Of a DNA stretch of 64,000 nt, positions 1 to 11,884 are shown piece after piece; the stretch's first letter is position 1, and every line of letters starts with the position of its first letter. The stretch is taken from the NCBI GenBank assembly GCA_014529385.2, contig CM043952.1:66723870-66787869 (forward strand). The letters run 5' to 3'. This DNA is from Adiantum capillus-veneris (taxonomy: Eukaryota > Streptophyta > Polypodiopsida > Polypodiales > Pteridaceae). The notes below the pieces were generated by a model that was given only the letters and a program-made list of their open reading frames with translations, ran no database searches and was not told where the DNA came from. The translations under genes were made by a program, and so were the position numbers.

Positions 1-1133
1 TTTGGACTTTGCATCTAGCTTTGACCTTAGGCTTCTATCTATGTGCATGAAAGCCTCACACCCAAACACTTTGAGGAATGAATAGCTCATCTGTTTACCT
101 ATCCATGCCTCCTCTAGAAATCCTCTATCCAATGACGTTGAGGGTGACCGGTTGATTAAGTACACAGACGTACTTATTGATTCTTCCCAAAGCTCAAGCG
201 GTAGGCCTACATATAGTTGCATGCTTCATGCTAGCTCCATGATTGTTCTGTTCATTCTTTTGGAAATCCCATTTTGTTGAGATGTCCTTGGGATTGCTTT
301 TGCCTCCGAATGCCATTGCTGGCACAAAAGATTTCAAAAGCATGGCTGCAATATTCGCCTACATTGTCGGATCTAAGACATTTATTTTTAGTACGTGTTT
401 CATTCTCTACAAAGGCTTTTCACCATTGAAATACGGAAAACACATTGGATTTATTATTCATTGCATAAACCCATGTTTTCCTAGTCGTATCATCTATGAA
501 TGTTACATAGTACAATGAGCCACCAAGTGATGGTGTACTTGCAGGACCCCAAACATCAAAATGAACCAACTCAAGTTTTTTATTTTTTCTTTCGTTTCCT
601 AAATTTTGAATTTTTACCCTCTTTTCTTTTCCATAAACACAATCTTCACAGAATTCTAAGTCCACTTCTTTCAAACCTGGTAGAAGCTTCTTTGTTTGAA
701 GGATTTGCATTCCTTTGACATTGATATGTTCAAGCCGATAGTGCCACACCACACTGTCAACTTTTGTAGTTGTAGCACAAGCTGAAGATTGTGAGTTGAC
801 AGCACACAAGTAAAGTGTACCAACCTTTTCTCCTTTGGCAACCACCAAAGATCCCTTTGAGATCTTCCACTATTTGTTTACGAATGCAATGTTGTGACCT
901 TCATTATCCAACTGTCTTGTAGAGATTAAATTATTGCAAAGAGAAGAAACATGCCTAACATCTTTAAGCTTCCATTCATTTTTGTTAGCAATTTTGACAC
1001 AAATTGTACCTTTACCTACAATTTCACAAGCTTCATCATCTCCAAAGTATACATACCCAAAATTACCTTTGGTGTAATCTTGGAAATGTTGCTTGTGTGG
1101 TGTCGCATGAAATGAAGCCGTGGAGAAGCACAT
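1..1133 (-). pseudogene. Ty1/copia pol fragment: protease tail, GAG-pre-integrase and integrase
   Basis: Read on the minus strand, 1133-870 carries the end of the protease region, with the copia-type stretch before the GAG-pre-integrase domain. 848-420 carries the integrase HHCC zinc site (WHYRLEH, then CEDC) and the first catalytic Asp in the context FDVWGPAS. Integrase continues in other frames to position 1, where sequence resembling the copia post-integrase region (INRSPS) leaves the window. Stops and frameshifts break the frame near 850 and 420. The order protease, GAG-pre-integrase, integrase is diagnostic of Ty1/copia. The matching gag lies at 2327-3023 in the same orientation, so the two are probably one element split by the repeat at 1140-2320. 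It cannot encode a working polyprotein as it stands. Confidence 0.85.
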
Positions 1134-1139
1134 GAGAAA

Positions 1140-2320
1140 AACTTGAGTTGGTTCATTTTGATGTTTGGTTCACTCTCACCACCTCACATCCACTTCACAA
1201 TGCAACACACTGCTTCACAGTTTGTTTTTGTGTGTAGAAGAGGCCTCCTTTTATAGGAAAAAAGGGCTGCCCTATCTCATGCGAAGAAGCTATGTGTAGC
1301 TGCCCTTGTGTAGACAAGTCCAAATTGGACCCTCCAATTCGCCCATGTGTGTCCGTCCTTGACAAGACAAGTCCATCTTTGAAATTAGCCACCGGTCATT
1401 GACTTTAGTGCACTGGCCATCGGCCAACCGGCCAAACGATCGGTCTTTGTCCAACCACTTTTCGACCGCCGCCGGCCATAATATTCTGAATTGGGCCATT
1501 TTTGTTGGTGTTGCCTCTATCGCTTTTGAAACACTTGGAAGAAAGATGACCCTTTTTTCAAAAAATGCTGCAAGTATTAGGAAATAGGGCATAGCTAAGT
1601 AGATAATTGAGTAGTTTACTTAATGGAGAAATAATTTTCACACAGGAGATATTATAGAGTAGAGAGAGAGAGAGAGAGAGAGAGTATACACAATATATGT
1701 GGTTCACCCAATGTGGGCTACGTCTACAGGAAAGCAGCCACTCAATGGCTTTACTACTTCAAAACAAGAAGTAGATTACAAAGGGATTATACCCTTGTGG
1801 AACTCTTGCCTTGCTTCACTCTCACCACCTCACATCCACTTCACAATGCAACACAATGCTTCACAATCCGTTTTTGTGTGTAGAAGAGGCCTCCTTTTAT
1901 AGGCCAAAAGGGCTTCCCTATCTCATGAGAGGAAGCCGTGTGTAGCCGCCCTTGTGTAGACAAGTCCAAATCGGACCCTCCAATCTACCCATGTGTGGCT
2001 GCCCTTGAGAAGACAAGTCCTTCTTTGGAATCGACACCGGCCATTGAATTTGTCCACCGGCCATTGACTACAGGCCATCGGCCAACTGGCCAAACAACCG
2101 GCCATTTTTTGACCACTTTTCGGCCGCCATCCTAGCTATAATGTTTTTGGTAAAAAGGAATATTTTTGTGAAGCGAGTCTCCAGCTTTGCTCGAGATTGG
2201 CCGTGAAAATTTTGGTTTCCAACGAGTGATTTTGCTTCACGCACTATGGGTTCTCCTCATAATAGGGGCCTTATAAATGTGCATTTTTAATGCAAAAAAT
2301 TACAAGGGGTAAATTAGTTT
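1140..2320 (-). repeat. LTR-like direct repeat pair inserted between copia gag and pol
   Basis: A block starting at 1171 (CACTCTCACCACCTCACATC) recurs at 1817. The two copies stay alignable for about 320-330 bp, to roughly 1490 and 2145, with many substitutions. Between them lie an (AG)n tract and sequence that, read on the minus strand, resembles the end of a copia LTR (GGGTGAACCACATATATTG). Each copy holds a TATA-like CCTTTTATAGG. The arrangement suggests a short non-autonomous LTR element or a rearranged copia LTR. It separates the copia gag from its protease. No target duplication was resolved and no coding sequence was recognised here. Confidence 0.5.
1662..1685. repeat. (AG)n microsatellite
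   Basis: Uninterrupted AG dinucleotide run inside the LTR-like repeat region. Confidence 0.9.
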
Positions 2321-2326
2321 CCATAC

Positions 2327-3023
2327 TTAACAGCAAGTCTTTGATGCTAGACAATCCTTTGCTATGTGCTCTTCTTTCCCACACTTGAAACAAGTTTTGT
2401 TACTAGAGCCAACTGCAAAAGCTCCTCCCCTTGAAGAAGCATTCCTCCCTTGCTTCTTCTCCTTGAACATTCTAGAGTTGATGAAATCTTGAAAATCTAG
2501 TGTTGGATCCTTCTCCTCAATGATGGTCATGATCTGGTCAAAGCTAGGTGGTAAGGATGCTAGAAGAACCACAATTTTGTCCTCCTCTAGTACTACACTG
2601 TTTACATAATCTAGTTGTGTGTTCATGCTTTTGAGGCGATTGACCAAGCTTGCAATATCTTTGTTACGTTCAATTTGCAATTTTTATAGATCTTTCTTTA
2701 AGCTTACTTTGCTTTTCTTTTTCCTAGCTCCAATTTTTTTCTAGTGCTTCCCATGTAGCTGATGAGGTATCATAATCATCAATAAAGTGTACATGATTGT
2801 CATGTAGTGCAATGATTATGATTCCTAATTCTTGCTCGTCCTTGACTTCATTTTGTGCACTCCTAACTTGTGTCATAACTTGTGCACCAATAGTAGATGT
2901 TGGATCATTGAGCGTTGGCTTGACTATTCCCACAAGCTGTTTTTTCATTAAGTAACCTTTCAACTTGGTTTCCCAAGTATGAAATCCCTCCCCATTAAAT
3001 TTCCCAAGCCCCTTCTCTTCCAT
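2327..3023 (-). pseudogene. Ty1/copia gag
   Basis: Read on the minus strand from an ATG at 3023. The first part (3023-2724) has the copia gag N-terminus (FNGEGFHTWETKLKGYL) and a ...TWEALEK block. After a stop near 2724 the frame resumes at 2680-2327 with a typical gag domain (LLASLPPSFDQI) and a CCHC zinc knuckle (CFKCGKEEHIAKDC) near the C-terminus. This nucleocapsid-type knuckle binds element RNA. The protein would form the virus-like particle of the copia element whose protease and integrase lie at 1-1133. At least one internal stop and a shift make it a pseudogene. Confidence 0.85.
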
Positions 3024-3029
3024 TGCGCT

Positions 3030-3167
3030 AATAGACGGGTCTTAGCTTAGGAGACTCTCCTAGCCATTGTCTACCTCTTTACACAACAAAAAAATTCTCC
3101 TTAGGAGATTATGGGAAATTTATTTTGCAAGTAAATATTGTGCTTGCCTGCAAGATTTTGAAGTTTT

Positions 3168-3228
<61 letters not shown>

Positions 3229-3660
3229 AAATTCTTTGGTGAAGCTCCTCTTCACAAAAAAAAGGGTAGTGTCTTTTTCTTTGATGTTTGAAGATAATCC
3301 TTTGACACTGATTTGTGGTTGCCTTCGAAGGCTTTTGAGTTTGCTTGGTGAAGTCCCTTAGAATTGCTGATGCAGTGCTTCAATGTTTTGACTTTCAAAA
3401 AGACTTGTCTTTTTGTCAATTTCTCGATGTTCATTGGCTGCGGGAGTAGGAACTTTGGAAGCTTTCGACCTTGGACTTGTGACTCCTGATCATGGGAAAG
3501 ACCCCTTGGTGGAGGGGTTAGATGTGGGGAGAAAAAAAGGCAAGCCGTGGGATGGCAGCCTTAGCAAGGGCGGGTAGTTGGGCAGTGGGTACAGCCACAG
3601 GCAGCAGGTAGGGGAAGAAGGCCGAGCAATGGGCAATGCAAAAGGATGTCAAAAATCAAG
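3030..3660. other. Non-coding stretch with a long (GA)n tract
   Basis: No coding sequence is recognised. It would be the 5' leader of the minus-strand copia gag. It contains the GA tract at 3169-3222 and a run of G. Short reading frames here are by-products of the simple repeat. Confidence 0.5.
3169..3222. repeat. (GA)n microsatellite, about 50 bp
   Basis: Perfect GA repeat followed by a short poly-G run. Confidence 0.95.
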
Positions 3661-3679
3661 GGACAAGCCCCCTACAGGC

Positions 3680-3816
3680 CCAAAAGGTAGATCTCACCAC
3701 AATTCAGAGTGCGGGTAACGATCGCCCAAGCCCCCCAGAAAGTCTTTAACAACTTTTGAGCCCGCGACCTTTGGGTCAAACACCCTATTGTGAGTAAGCT
3801 ACACCAAATACCCCTT
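3680..3816 (-). mobile_element. Possible tRNA-derived SINE fragment
   Basis: On the minus strand, GGTGTAGCTTACTCACA (about 3792-3809) resembles a pol III box A (TRGYNNARNNG-like). About 30 bases downstream, GGTCGCGGGCTCAAA (3755-3769) resembles box B. This order and spacing are those of a tRNA head. No poly(A) tail, target duplication or second copy was seen in the window, so the call is tentative. Confidence 0.35.
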
Positions 3817-3819
3817 GTG

Positions 3820-5100
3820 GGTTGCTTTTGATTACCTAAAAAATATACAATATACCCCGTGATGTGCAGTGGTGCACACACACACTTACCTAAAAATAGG
3901 GAAGTGATTAGCAGGCCTTAATGAGCTCGGATTTTAGAGATTAAGGGGTCAAATTGAATCTCAAAACAAAGTTATTTTGGGCACACAATTTAGAATGTAG
4001 AATCACAAGCACTGCTAACATTTAATAAATCTACAAAGTGGTGTTGATGAGCACTTTTCACACACATGAAATGTAAGAGCAATAAAAAAAATACGGCAAT
4101 AGTAATGCTAATGCGAAATAAGTTGAAAGTGGACATAAAAGATGCACACTGATTGAAAATTTGCACTCATAACCAAAGCTAAAACTAAATTCCTCCTCAC
4201 CTAATCACCAAAGGGTAGTGGAGCATGCTCGTGCCCAAGTGGTGATTAGGGATTAGGATTATTAAGAAAATGAAAATAGAGATTAGAGAGTGCTAATTAG
4301 AAAATGCTAGTCATTAACAAGAAAAAGCATAATAGCAATCCTAGCTAGCGCACCACAAGCTCCGATACCACTTGATTGGAATGCAATCGTGCTAGCTAGG
4401 GTGGATGAAGGAGAAACATGGTGCACACAAGTGAGTGTATGCTGGCTAGATTATCACTCAACCGAATTAGGTTCCAAGATCAATTAACTTGGACTCATAA
4501 ACACAATTGTGAGTGTTTGCTAAGCCATCAAAATCTCACCATAAACAAGGGAGATGTAATGAAAAATAGACTTGTGTTTATTCATTCATGAAATGAGCTT
4601 TATGTAGCTCTACAACCTTGCACCACTGCATGTGGGATAATTCCAATCTTTTCTCCTTGACTCACACTTTAGGAAAAAGCTCACACTTTACAGTGGTAAG
4701 CAAGGAGCTCCTTGCTCAAGAGAACAACCAATTGTATGCACCATGCCCAATGAGACCAAACAAAAGACTATCCTTGATAATTATTGGACTTATTTGAGGG
4801 ATACAATTTTTTTTGTATGTGAAGATCACACTATTAAGCAACAAAATATGAATTGCAAAGAATATGAGGAGAGGATTAAGAAAAACAAGGAGACCTCTCA
4901 TGAAGAAAATGTGCCCAAGGAGGAGGCAAGTCCCCCGAGCAAATAGGAACGTGCGACCTATGAGGTCGAGCTACAACTAAAAGTATGCTTTTGGATTTTC
5001 AATGGATACCCATGGAATGTGGGAAATGGCATAGATGAACTAACAAGCAAATCCAATGTTGTACTTCTTGTTTGAAACTTGGAAGCAAGATACACAAAGA
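3820..5100. other. AT-rich intergenic repeat sequence, no recognised gene
   Basis: No protein domain is recognised. It holds a primer-binding-site-like motif at 4359-4370 and a 67-codon plus-strand ATG frame at 4743-4946 rich in Lys and Glu, without recognisable homology. Part of 4371-5100 may be an LTR belonging to the PBS, but its far end was not found. Confidence 0.4.
4359..4370 (-). promoter_or_regulatory. Primer binding site (initiator tRNA-Met type) of a minus-strand LTR element
   Basis: Minus-strand TGGTATCGGAGC differs by one base from the plant PBS TGGTATCAGAGC, which pairs with the 3' end of initiator tRNA-Met. It would place a 5' LTR at higher coordinates (from about 4371) and an internal region at lower coordinates. 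It may belong to the copia element at 1-3023. Confidence 0.5.
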
Positions 5101-5108
5101 ATTAATGG

Positions 5109-5400
5109 TGATGTAGCAAATGATGCCGTGCACACACTCACACACCCATGCAACTCAACACAACACAACGAATTTTACTTAATTCCACCCCACACACACC
5201 ACCACTCAAGAGCTCAATGAAAATTCTCCGCACGGTCCCTATTTAAACTCCACACACCTTGACTTACAAGCCCTTGCCTGGCCGTAGACACTCTGTGTAG
5301 GAGAACTCACTTACATTCTTCATCTTTCTCTCAAAATAGACTGGCTTGAAGTTCCTTCCCTGCTTTTGTAAGAGCACCAACCCAAAAGCTACTAACCCCA
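5109..5400 (-). repeat. 3' LTR of element H (partial)
   Basis: Aligns with the start of 8550-9070, including the segment GATGCCRTGCACACACTCAC and the following CA-rich stretch. The alignment fades beyond about 5400. Confidence 0.6.
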
Positions 5401-5429
5401 CATTACTAGGATACATAGAAAATCAATTG

Positions 5430-6468
5430 CACGTCAGGAGGACTCATTGTTGGTAGAGCACATAATACTTTTGATACAATGAAAATCCTGTTGCATGTCT
5501 TTATTCCACTCAAAATCTTGAACTCTTTGACTCAAATTTTGGATAGGATACACATATTGACATAGCATTAAAAAAAACACGACAGATACCTAAGCTTATG
5601 TATAAATGATGCAAAATCCTTTGTGTTACTGGGTGGATCCATAAGCAATAAAGCCTTAACTTTCTCTGGGTTGGCTTCTATTCCATTTTGAGAAACCACA
5701 TGTCCTATAAAATGGACTTTGGCATGAGAAAACTTACACTTCTTTGGGTTGAGTTTCCCACCCTCTTGTTGAATCCTTTCAAAACTCAACCTCAACTTCT
5801 CCAAATGTGTGACCCTGGAGCTATAACATCCAATGTCATTCATGAGAACTCAAATGAACTTACCCAAGTAGGGACCAAACACTCTATTCATCCACCCTTA
5901 GAAGGTAGCATATGCATTAACCAACCCAAAAGGCATTATTTGGTAGGCAAAACAACCCCAAGGAGTAATGAAGGTCATCTTCAATTGATCTTCAATCGCT
6001 ATCAAGATGTGAAAGTAGCCAAAAAAATCTATCCATGATTGAGTAGCGTTCATGACCTACAACCTGATTGAGAATTTCATCCAGGAAGGGTAGTGGATAA
6101 TGATTACTTTTTGTGGCAGCATTCAATGGTTTGAAATGAACACATATCCTCAATCTTCCATTCTTCTTGGACACAATAACTACTAGAGAGACCCACCCAG
6201 ACTCCTCCACTTGAAATATGAAATCTGCTTCCAAAAGATTCGTCACCTCTTCATGAAGTGCCCTATCATGAATGACCCCCAACCTCCTAAGCTTTTGAAC
6301 CTTTGTCTTGGCACCTTCTTTTAGATTGATTCTATGCTCGACCCCTTTAGCTCCTTGAAACTTTGTATATTCAGTGGCAATAAGCTTTGGAAACTCCGTA
6401 AACATGTCTTCATACTCCTTATTTTCTTTCTCTATCAAGTCCTCTCCTAGCATGCTCCTTGCGTTCAC
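5430..6468 (-). pseudogene. Element H reverse transcriptase and start of RNase H
   Basis: 6468-5992 (minus) encodes the RT N-terminus, with the INLKEGA segment, the VSKKNGRLRICVHFKPLNAATK block and PLPFLDEIL. After frameshifts, 5843-5568 encodes the RT C-terminal part (NPKKCKFSHAKVHFIGHVVS and NGIEANPEKVKALL). The stretch with the catalytic (Y/F)xDD motif lies in the shifted part between them and was not read clearly. Weak similarity to an RNase H start (FEWNKDMQQDF) reaches about 5430. Several frameshifts and stops make it inactive. In Ty3 elements this protein copies element RNA into DNA. Confidence 0.75.
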
Positions 6469-6605
6469 TTTGGCAGGCTCTACAAATGCTTTTTTATTAT
6501 CCTCTCCTCATTGACCTCCACATCATGCATGGATGACTCCTTTTCAACATTTATCCCAAATAGGTCAGGATACAATTGCATCAAGCCTTCCTCTACACTT
6601 TCTTT

Positions 6606-6860
6606 TCATAATGTAGACAAAGTATCACTATCATATGATGTAGTTTCTGTTGAATCCGTATCTTGCATCTCTGATAGGTGTTGTATATCGCTCTTGTGTG
6701 TTTTCATGTAATAGACAATGGTCCTTACTTTCTCTTGGTTAGAGATCGTGATCAAGCCCAGGCCCCAATCCTGCTTAGCACCAAGGGTTATAAGCCATGG
6801 CCTCCCTAAAATGATCAGAGAAGAATTCTCACATGCTTGTATCACATAGCAATCAACCAA
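6606..6860 (-). pseudogene. Element H aspartic protease region (C-terminal part)
   Basis: The minus-strand frame contains IILGRPWLITLGAKQDWGLG, the block that follows the catalytic site in Ty3 proteases of this type; the same ILGRPWL block occurs in element B. The upstream part with the catalytic Asp is frameshifted, roughly 6860-7090. Downstream is an acidic Ser/Thr-rich linker to RT, also as in B. Confidence 0.65.
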
Positions 6861-7299
6861 GCACTCAATTCCAAATAATTTTATCTTAAAATTTTCAACT
6901 ATCCCAAGACACCCGGCCTTTTTGTGGTTGCCATCCTCATACGGATTGAAGCATTCACTGACATCTTGACACCTACTTCCTTCATGATAGCCTCAGTCAT
7001 GACACACACCTAGGGACCAACATCCACATATGCTTGCACTTCCGTCTTCTTTTCCAACATAGCTTAAACTATTGGCATCATATCCACCCGGTGACCAACC
7101 TCAAGGATGACACCATGCTTTGATGAATTTCCTTTTTGGAAGGAAGCCTCGTACTCACACATTTGGTCCACTGCCTCCTCAATTTAGCATTTAAAGCCAC
7201 CAGCAGACCAAAAGATATAATGGCCTTTTGTTTTTGTATATTGTCGTCTCAACAATATCATATTCTTTGACACCTTGTCCAAGAAGGTAATCCTTTGGA

Positions 7300-8465
7300 C
7301 CTATTTTTCTTCGTCACCGCCTCTTGATACTCTTTGGTTGGTCTTGTACTTTGGCTTTCCCCTTACTTGCTCTTATTTCCCTCTCTTCTTCTGTCTCTTT
7401 CTCCCTATCATGCATAGCTCTCTTAATGGCCAAATTATCCACATCTTGATGCTCAAGGGTAATGATGTTGATAGCCCTACCTTCTCCATTTGTAGGAAAC
7501 GGTTTTGGTTGTTGTTGTGGCAGTGGTGCTTCTAGTGCCCACTCTTGATGATTTTCTTCTATCATCCCTCAACCAGGCCCATATAAGGGGTACATCCCTC
7601 CTCTCTCTCTTGGGGGTTCATCACAATCAGGGGCATAGTGACCCTCTTCACCACAATTGTAGCATCTACCTTGTAGCTTTTATCCCATTGCCTCTCCCAG
7701 TTGGCCGCTATTCTCTTTGGTTTCTATCCATTATTTTAATCCTTAATTCTTTCAATTGACTAGAAAGATCATGCAAAGCCATGGCTCTAATAGGATTGGG
7801 ACCTTGAACTTGAACCATTTCTTCCACTCTATCATCCACTACCATAGGAACCATTGGTTGCACCACCACTGGCTCAACATGTGTCATACCTTTCTTCCAC
7901 CTTCACTTAATCTTTTTGCTCTTGGCCTCGGCAATTTCCATAACACTTTCAAATGTAGTGGGCTCCTCTTGGTCAACCTTCTCCCTTACACTTGGATGGA
8001 GACAATCCATAAACTGACACACTTTAAAGAAATCCATTGGTGGTACTTGGGATGCCGCCTCTAAATTCACCAAAATCCCATTGAAGTGTTGCAAAAACTC
8101 TTGAAATCTAGCATGAACATCTTGTTGCAAGCCTCTCAATTTTTTCATTGCTCTATTGTGGTTAGTCTCTTTCCAAACCTGTCAAAAATTTCCTACTTCA
8201 CGTGCTCCCATGCTTGTTTTTTGTCTTCCTCTAAACCTTCAAACCACTCGCAAGATTATCCTTTGAGTGCAAGAGGAAATACATGAAGCTTTGCTTCATC
8301 ATTCACAATGTGCATGCTAAGCGTATGCCACTCGAAGTCAGCAATCTTACACATCCTCCTTCCCTGTGAACACTGGCCGACTATATGCCATCCCTTTGAA
8401 GCTATTCTCCCTTGCATGAGTAACTCCACAAATTTTGAAGTCTTACACCTCAACCAAACCACCAC
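7300..8465 (-). pseudogene. Element H gag with zinc knuckle
   Basis: The minus-strand pieces 8465-8256 and 8148-7903 resemble a Ty3 gag (FQEFLQHFNGIL and a retrotransposon-gag-like helical region). A CCHC zinc knuckle (RCYNCGEEGHYAPDC) lies at about 7613-7670 in another frame, and a charged linker follows at 7565-7314. Multiple frameshifts separate the parts. The protein would have packaged the element RNA. Confidence 0.65.
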
Positions 8466-8549
8466 TCTTCTTCAATGATTCACAGCAAAGCTTCCTTATA
8501 TGGGTGCACAACCAGAAAATTTCCGTTCCCCAGTAAGATTGCTAAAGGA

Positions 8550-9070
8550 TGATGGAGCAAAAGATGCCATGCACACACTCACATAGCAGACAACTCAACA
8601 CAATACAATGAATTTACTTAATTCCACCCCAAACACACCACTACTTAAGAGATCAATGAAAATTATCCCCACGGTCCCTATGAAAACTTCAAACACCTCG
8701 ACCTACAAGCCCTTGCATGCCCACATACATTACAAGGTGAGTCGAGTTGATCAACACTTGAAACCACACTTGATGGGGTGGTGACCAAAATATACAAGAA
8801 AAACCATTGGAAACTCAAAAACTCCAGCCACAAAAGGCCTCTCTCAAACCATTCAAAACCTTCACCAAACTCCACTGTGTTGGACTCTTTGGAGTAGTCC
8901 CAACCCTAATGGCACCGAATAGGGTCACATAGTCTTGTAGAAATCTGCACCTTCTTTTGTAAAATCCTTGCACACACACATCCATGGAAACCTCAAAAGT
9001 TACATATACTCTCCCAAGTGCAAAATAGAAGAGAAAAAGCTCTCATTCACTCCTTCGTGGCCCAGTCAAA
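8550..9070 (-). repeat. 5' LTR of element H
   Basis: The block shares its start and about 200 bp of alignable sequence with 5109-5400. No reliable PBS was found at its internal edge (near 8540). Confidence 0.55.
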
Positions 9071-9086
9071 GCTTTTGACTATGCAC

Positions 9087-10050
9087 CTATATTTTTGAAG
9101 CCATATTTTCTCTTACATCAACCCCAAAATCATCTTCTACACCAGCATACCAACTTGCCATTTCATTAAAAACAACATCCTTGCTTAGACTCACTTTACT
9201 CGTGATAGGATTGTAACATTTGTACCCTTTCATCAACGCTCTAGCAACTTCTGGAATGTACACGTTCTTCCACTCAGCAACACCATTTTGTTGTGGAGTA
9301 TACTTCCATAAAAAATTGCCTTTGAATTCCATGATTTTTAAAAAAACCATTGAATTTATTTGAGAAGTATTCTCCCCCTCCATTTGATCTCAAGCACTTT
9401 ACTTGTTTCCCAGTCTTTTCTTCAGCCATAACTTTGAAATATAAAAGTGCATAAACACCTCACTTTTTTGCTTCATGAAATGGACCCATACCTTTCTCGT
9501 ATCGTCATCAATGAAGGTCACATAATATCTATTTCCACCCATAGATGTAGTGTTTGCTGGAGCCCATACATTTGTATGCAATAAATCCAATGCATTCTTG
9601 CTTACATGCTTATCACAAATGTTTTGCATTTCACCAAGTCCAAATGTAGGTAAACCTGTAATCATCTCTTTAGTTTGCATCATTTTTAGACCTCTGCAAA
9701 TTTACGTGACCAAATTTGTGCCAAATATCAATGTCTGGAACAAAACTTGAACCTTGTGCAAACATGGTAGCATTCACGTTTACATCCAAAGTAAACATTC
9801 TTACCACTTTCTTTCCTTGTGAAGCCAGCCTTCCATTCTCTTATGCTCTTCGACAAAGAGACCATTGGAGTTCAAAGTGACCTGCAAACCTTGCTCAACC
9901 ATTTTCCCAGTAGAAACAAGGTTCTTTATAATGTTGGGTACATGTAGTACATCAGCCAAGTAGTCACTTTACCATCTCTCATAGACAATGGCACATTTTC
10001 TGTATGCATAATGGGATGTGAAGTATCATCCCCAGACAGAAGATAGTATA
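9087..10050 (-). pseudogene. Second Ty1/copia fragment: protease tail, GAG-pre-integrase, integrase
   Basis: Read on the minus strand, about 10050-9700 carries the pre-integrase region (VLHVPNIIKNLVSTGKMVEQ, then WHKFGHVN). 9683-9399 carries the integrase zinc site and catalytic core start (CDKHVSKNALDLLHTNVWAP, YYVTFIDDDTRK). 9383-9087 carries the YTPQQNGVAEWKN block and the post-integrase segment (SKDVVFNEMASWY). Frames are interrupted near 9690 and 9390. No RT or RNase H follows; the fragment ends against the LTR of element H. It differs clearly from the copia at 1-3023, so it is a separate family. Confidence 0.8.
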
Positions 10051-11880
10051 CATTCACAAGTACTTAGAAGTTACTCCACGTACTTAGTAAAAATTCAATG
10101 TCATCTTATGTCCTCACACCACTATGTCTGGATCATTTTGATATTATCATCTATAGCCAAGTGATTTGTTTTGTGCCCTTTGTATGGCATTTTGACACAA
10201 TGTGTGCCCAATTCCCAAGACAAGAGATTTGTAGCTTTAGGGTTGGTGAGTTCAAAAAGAAGACCACGAGCCATCTTCAAAGAGATCCACACACAGATTT
10301 AGTTTCATTGTCCTCCATCTCTCGAGGTTTAGGACATCCCAAGATGCATAAGTATTGAGAGCTTCCAAGGTCATTGAGACACAATATTGTATTGTGTTCT
10401 TATCAATGCATATGTGTTTCTGTCAAAGGCATAGAATATAGGAGACGCATATGAAAATGTATCAAGTGAAGAGAAGGCTTTTTAAGCATCCCATTTCTTG
10501 TAACCTAGTGAGGAGACCTCTACGTGATTAAAGGAGGTCAAACAACGACTATCATGGTCACTTATTTTTCTACTACTTGCATCACTATCCAAGTCAAAAT
10601 TCAAGATAATGGGCACCAAAAACAGTCAGACAGAGGGAGAGAATGGCAGGGATCGTACCCAATTGATTGCATGGTCCAGATCTTATCACCCCAACCTCTA
10701 ACCATGCTAGCATTGGAGAGATGTTGTGCCTGCTCTATGGTGGAAAATCTACTTTAGCATGTGGGGTAGACGGGTCATTGTATAGGGCTCGTTTCATTAT
10801 TGGCCCCTTTACCTTAGGTGAGTGCTGGACAAGGGGAAGGGATGGTTGCCAAAAGCAAGGGGGCTTTTGAACATGAGACAACAACCATGCTTGAGTAGAA
10901 AGTTGTGACCACCACCATGTGTGATAGAGAAAGGCCATGTCAACCTCTTTTATAGGGCCAACTCATACTGAGGATCGTGCAACTGTACTTATATGACAAA
11001 GTCTTCAATCTAGCAATGCCCTGAAACTCTTGTATTAACCTTTATTAGCGTTTAGGTTTTGAGTAGCTTCAATCTCGAAAAAATGTTATTTCTTCCATTA
11101 TTTACGCAGTCCTCTTGATCACAAGGGATCAATGTTTCAGAAAAGTGTGTCAACTTAGCCTTGAGCTATTTAGAAGTGTGTCAACTTAGCCTTGAGCTAG
11201 GAGTAGATTGAAACAAAATAAAATTTGATGAGATTGCAAAAAGCATTATAAAGGACCACCAAAAAGCTAAAGCAAATGAAGGTCATGTTTACAACCTCGT
11301 TTGCTGGAAGAAATTATCCATGTGCATCACAATGTGCTATCTATAGCCGTTAGAACTTCCACTATGAGAGTTATGTACTTCTTCCAAGAAACGTTGCACT
11401 TTCAGTGTTGAATACATCACTCCCTTAGCTATTGTGTAATAATTGAAAGTACTACCCTTCCCTTCCAAGTTTTTCTAGAGATTAGCTTCCCACGGATAGA
11501 CATATCCCTATCCTTGCTCCTCTTCTTGGCTATAGTTGTGCATTGATGTTGGACTATAGAATGTTTGAGATCAAGGTTATTCTTTAAAAAAATGTTTTGA
11601 TCCCATTGCAGAGCATACATCTTTGCATCCATTGATGTTTTGGAAGCACACATGAAGTTTGGAGGCTAAAACCATAGACGATGGAGACAATACACATGTG
11701 AAGTTGGATGCATATAAATAGATGATGGAGAGGATGCTTTATTACTTAATCATGACCTACATCAATTCTACAACATGGATATTATTAAGGTGATTTTCTA
11801 GATATTGCTCGATTTTGTGTTTGCTCAAAATGGCTTTCTCAGAGTTTGGGATTCCTCAATAGGAACCTTTGAAGACTTTG
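10050..11880. other. No recognised gene
   Basis: I see no protein domain on either strand. The only structure noted is a short palindrome (ACACAATATTGTATTGTGT) at about 10380 and a 34-bp-spaced tandem duplication at 11139-11199. Confidence 0.5.
11139..11199. repeat. Short tandem duplication
   Basis: The block GTGTGTCAACTTAGCCTTGA occurs twice in succession, about 34 bp apart. Confidence 0.8.
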
Positions 11881-11884
11881 AAGC

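Larger units (their letters stand above)
5109..9070 (-). mobile_element. Element H: decayed, internally deleted Ty3/gypsy retrotransposon
   Basis: Two related blocks, about 5109-5400 and 8550-9070, flank a minus-strand gag-protease-RT region and act as its LTRs. Both begin on the plus strand with TGATG(T/G)AGCAAA(T/A)GATGCC. Pol stops just after the start of RNase H (near 5430) and the LTR-like block follows, so the rest of RNase H and all of integrase are missing. The RT resembles that of the Tat-like element B further along (shared CV(D/H)FKPLNAATK block), so H is probably a distant relative. LTR divergence is high, so the insertion is old. Confidence 0.7.

Noticed and set aside
10098-10358. 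Possible gene at 10098-10358
   Set aside because: No recognisable domain and no splice or promoter context.
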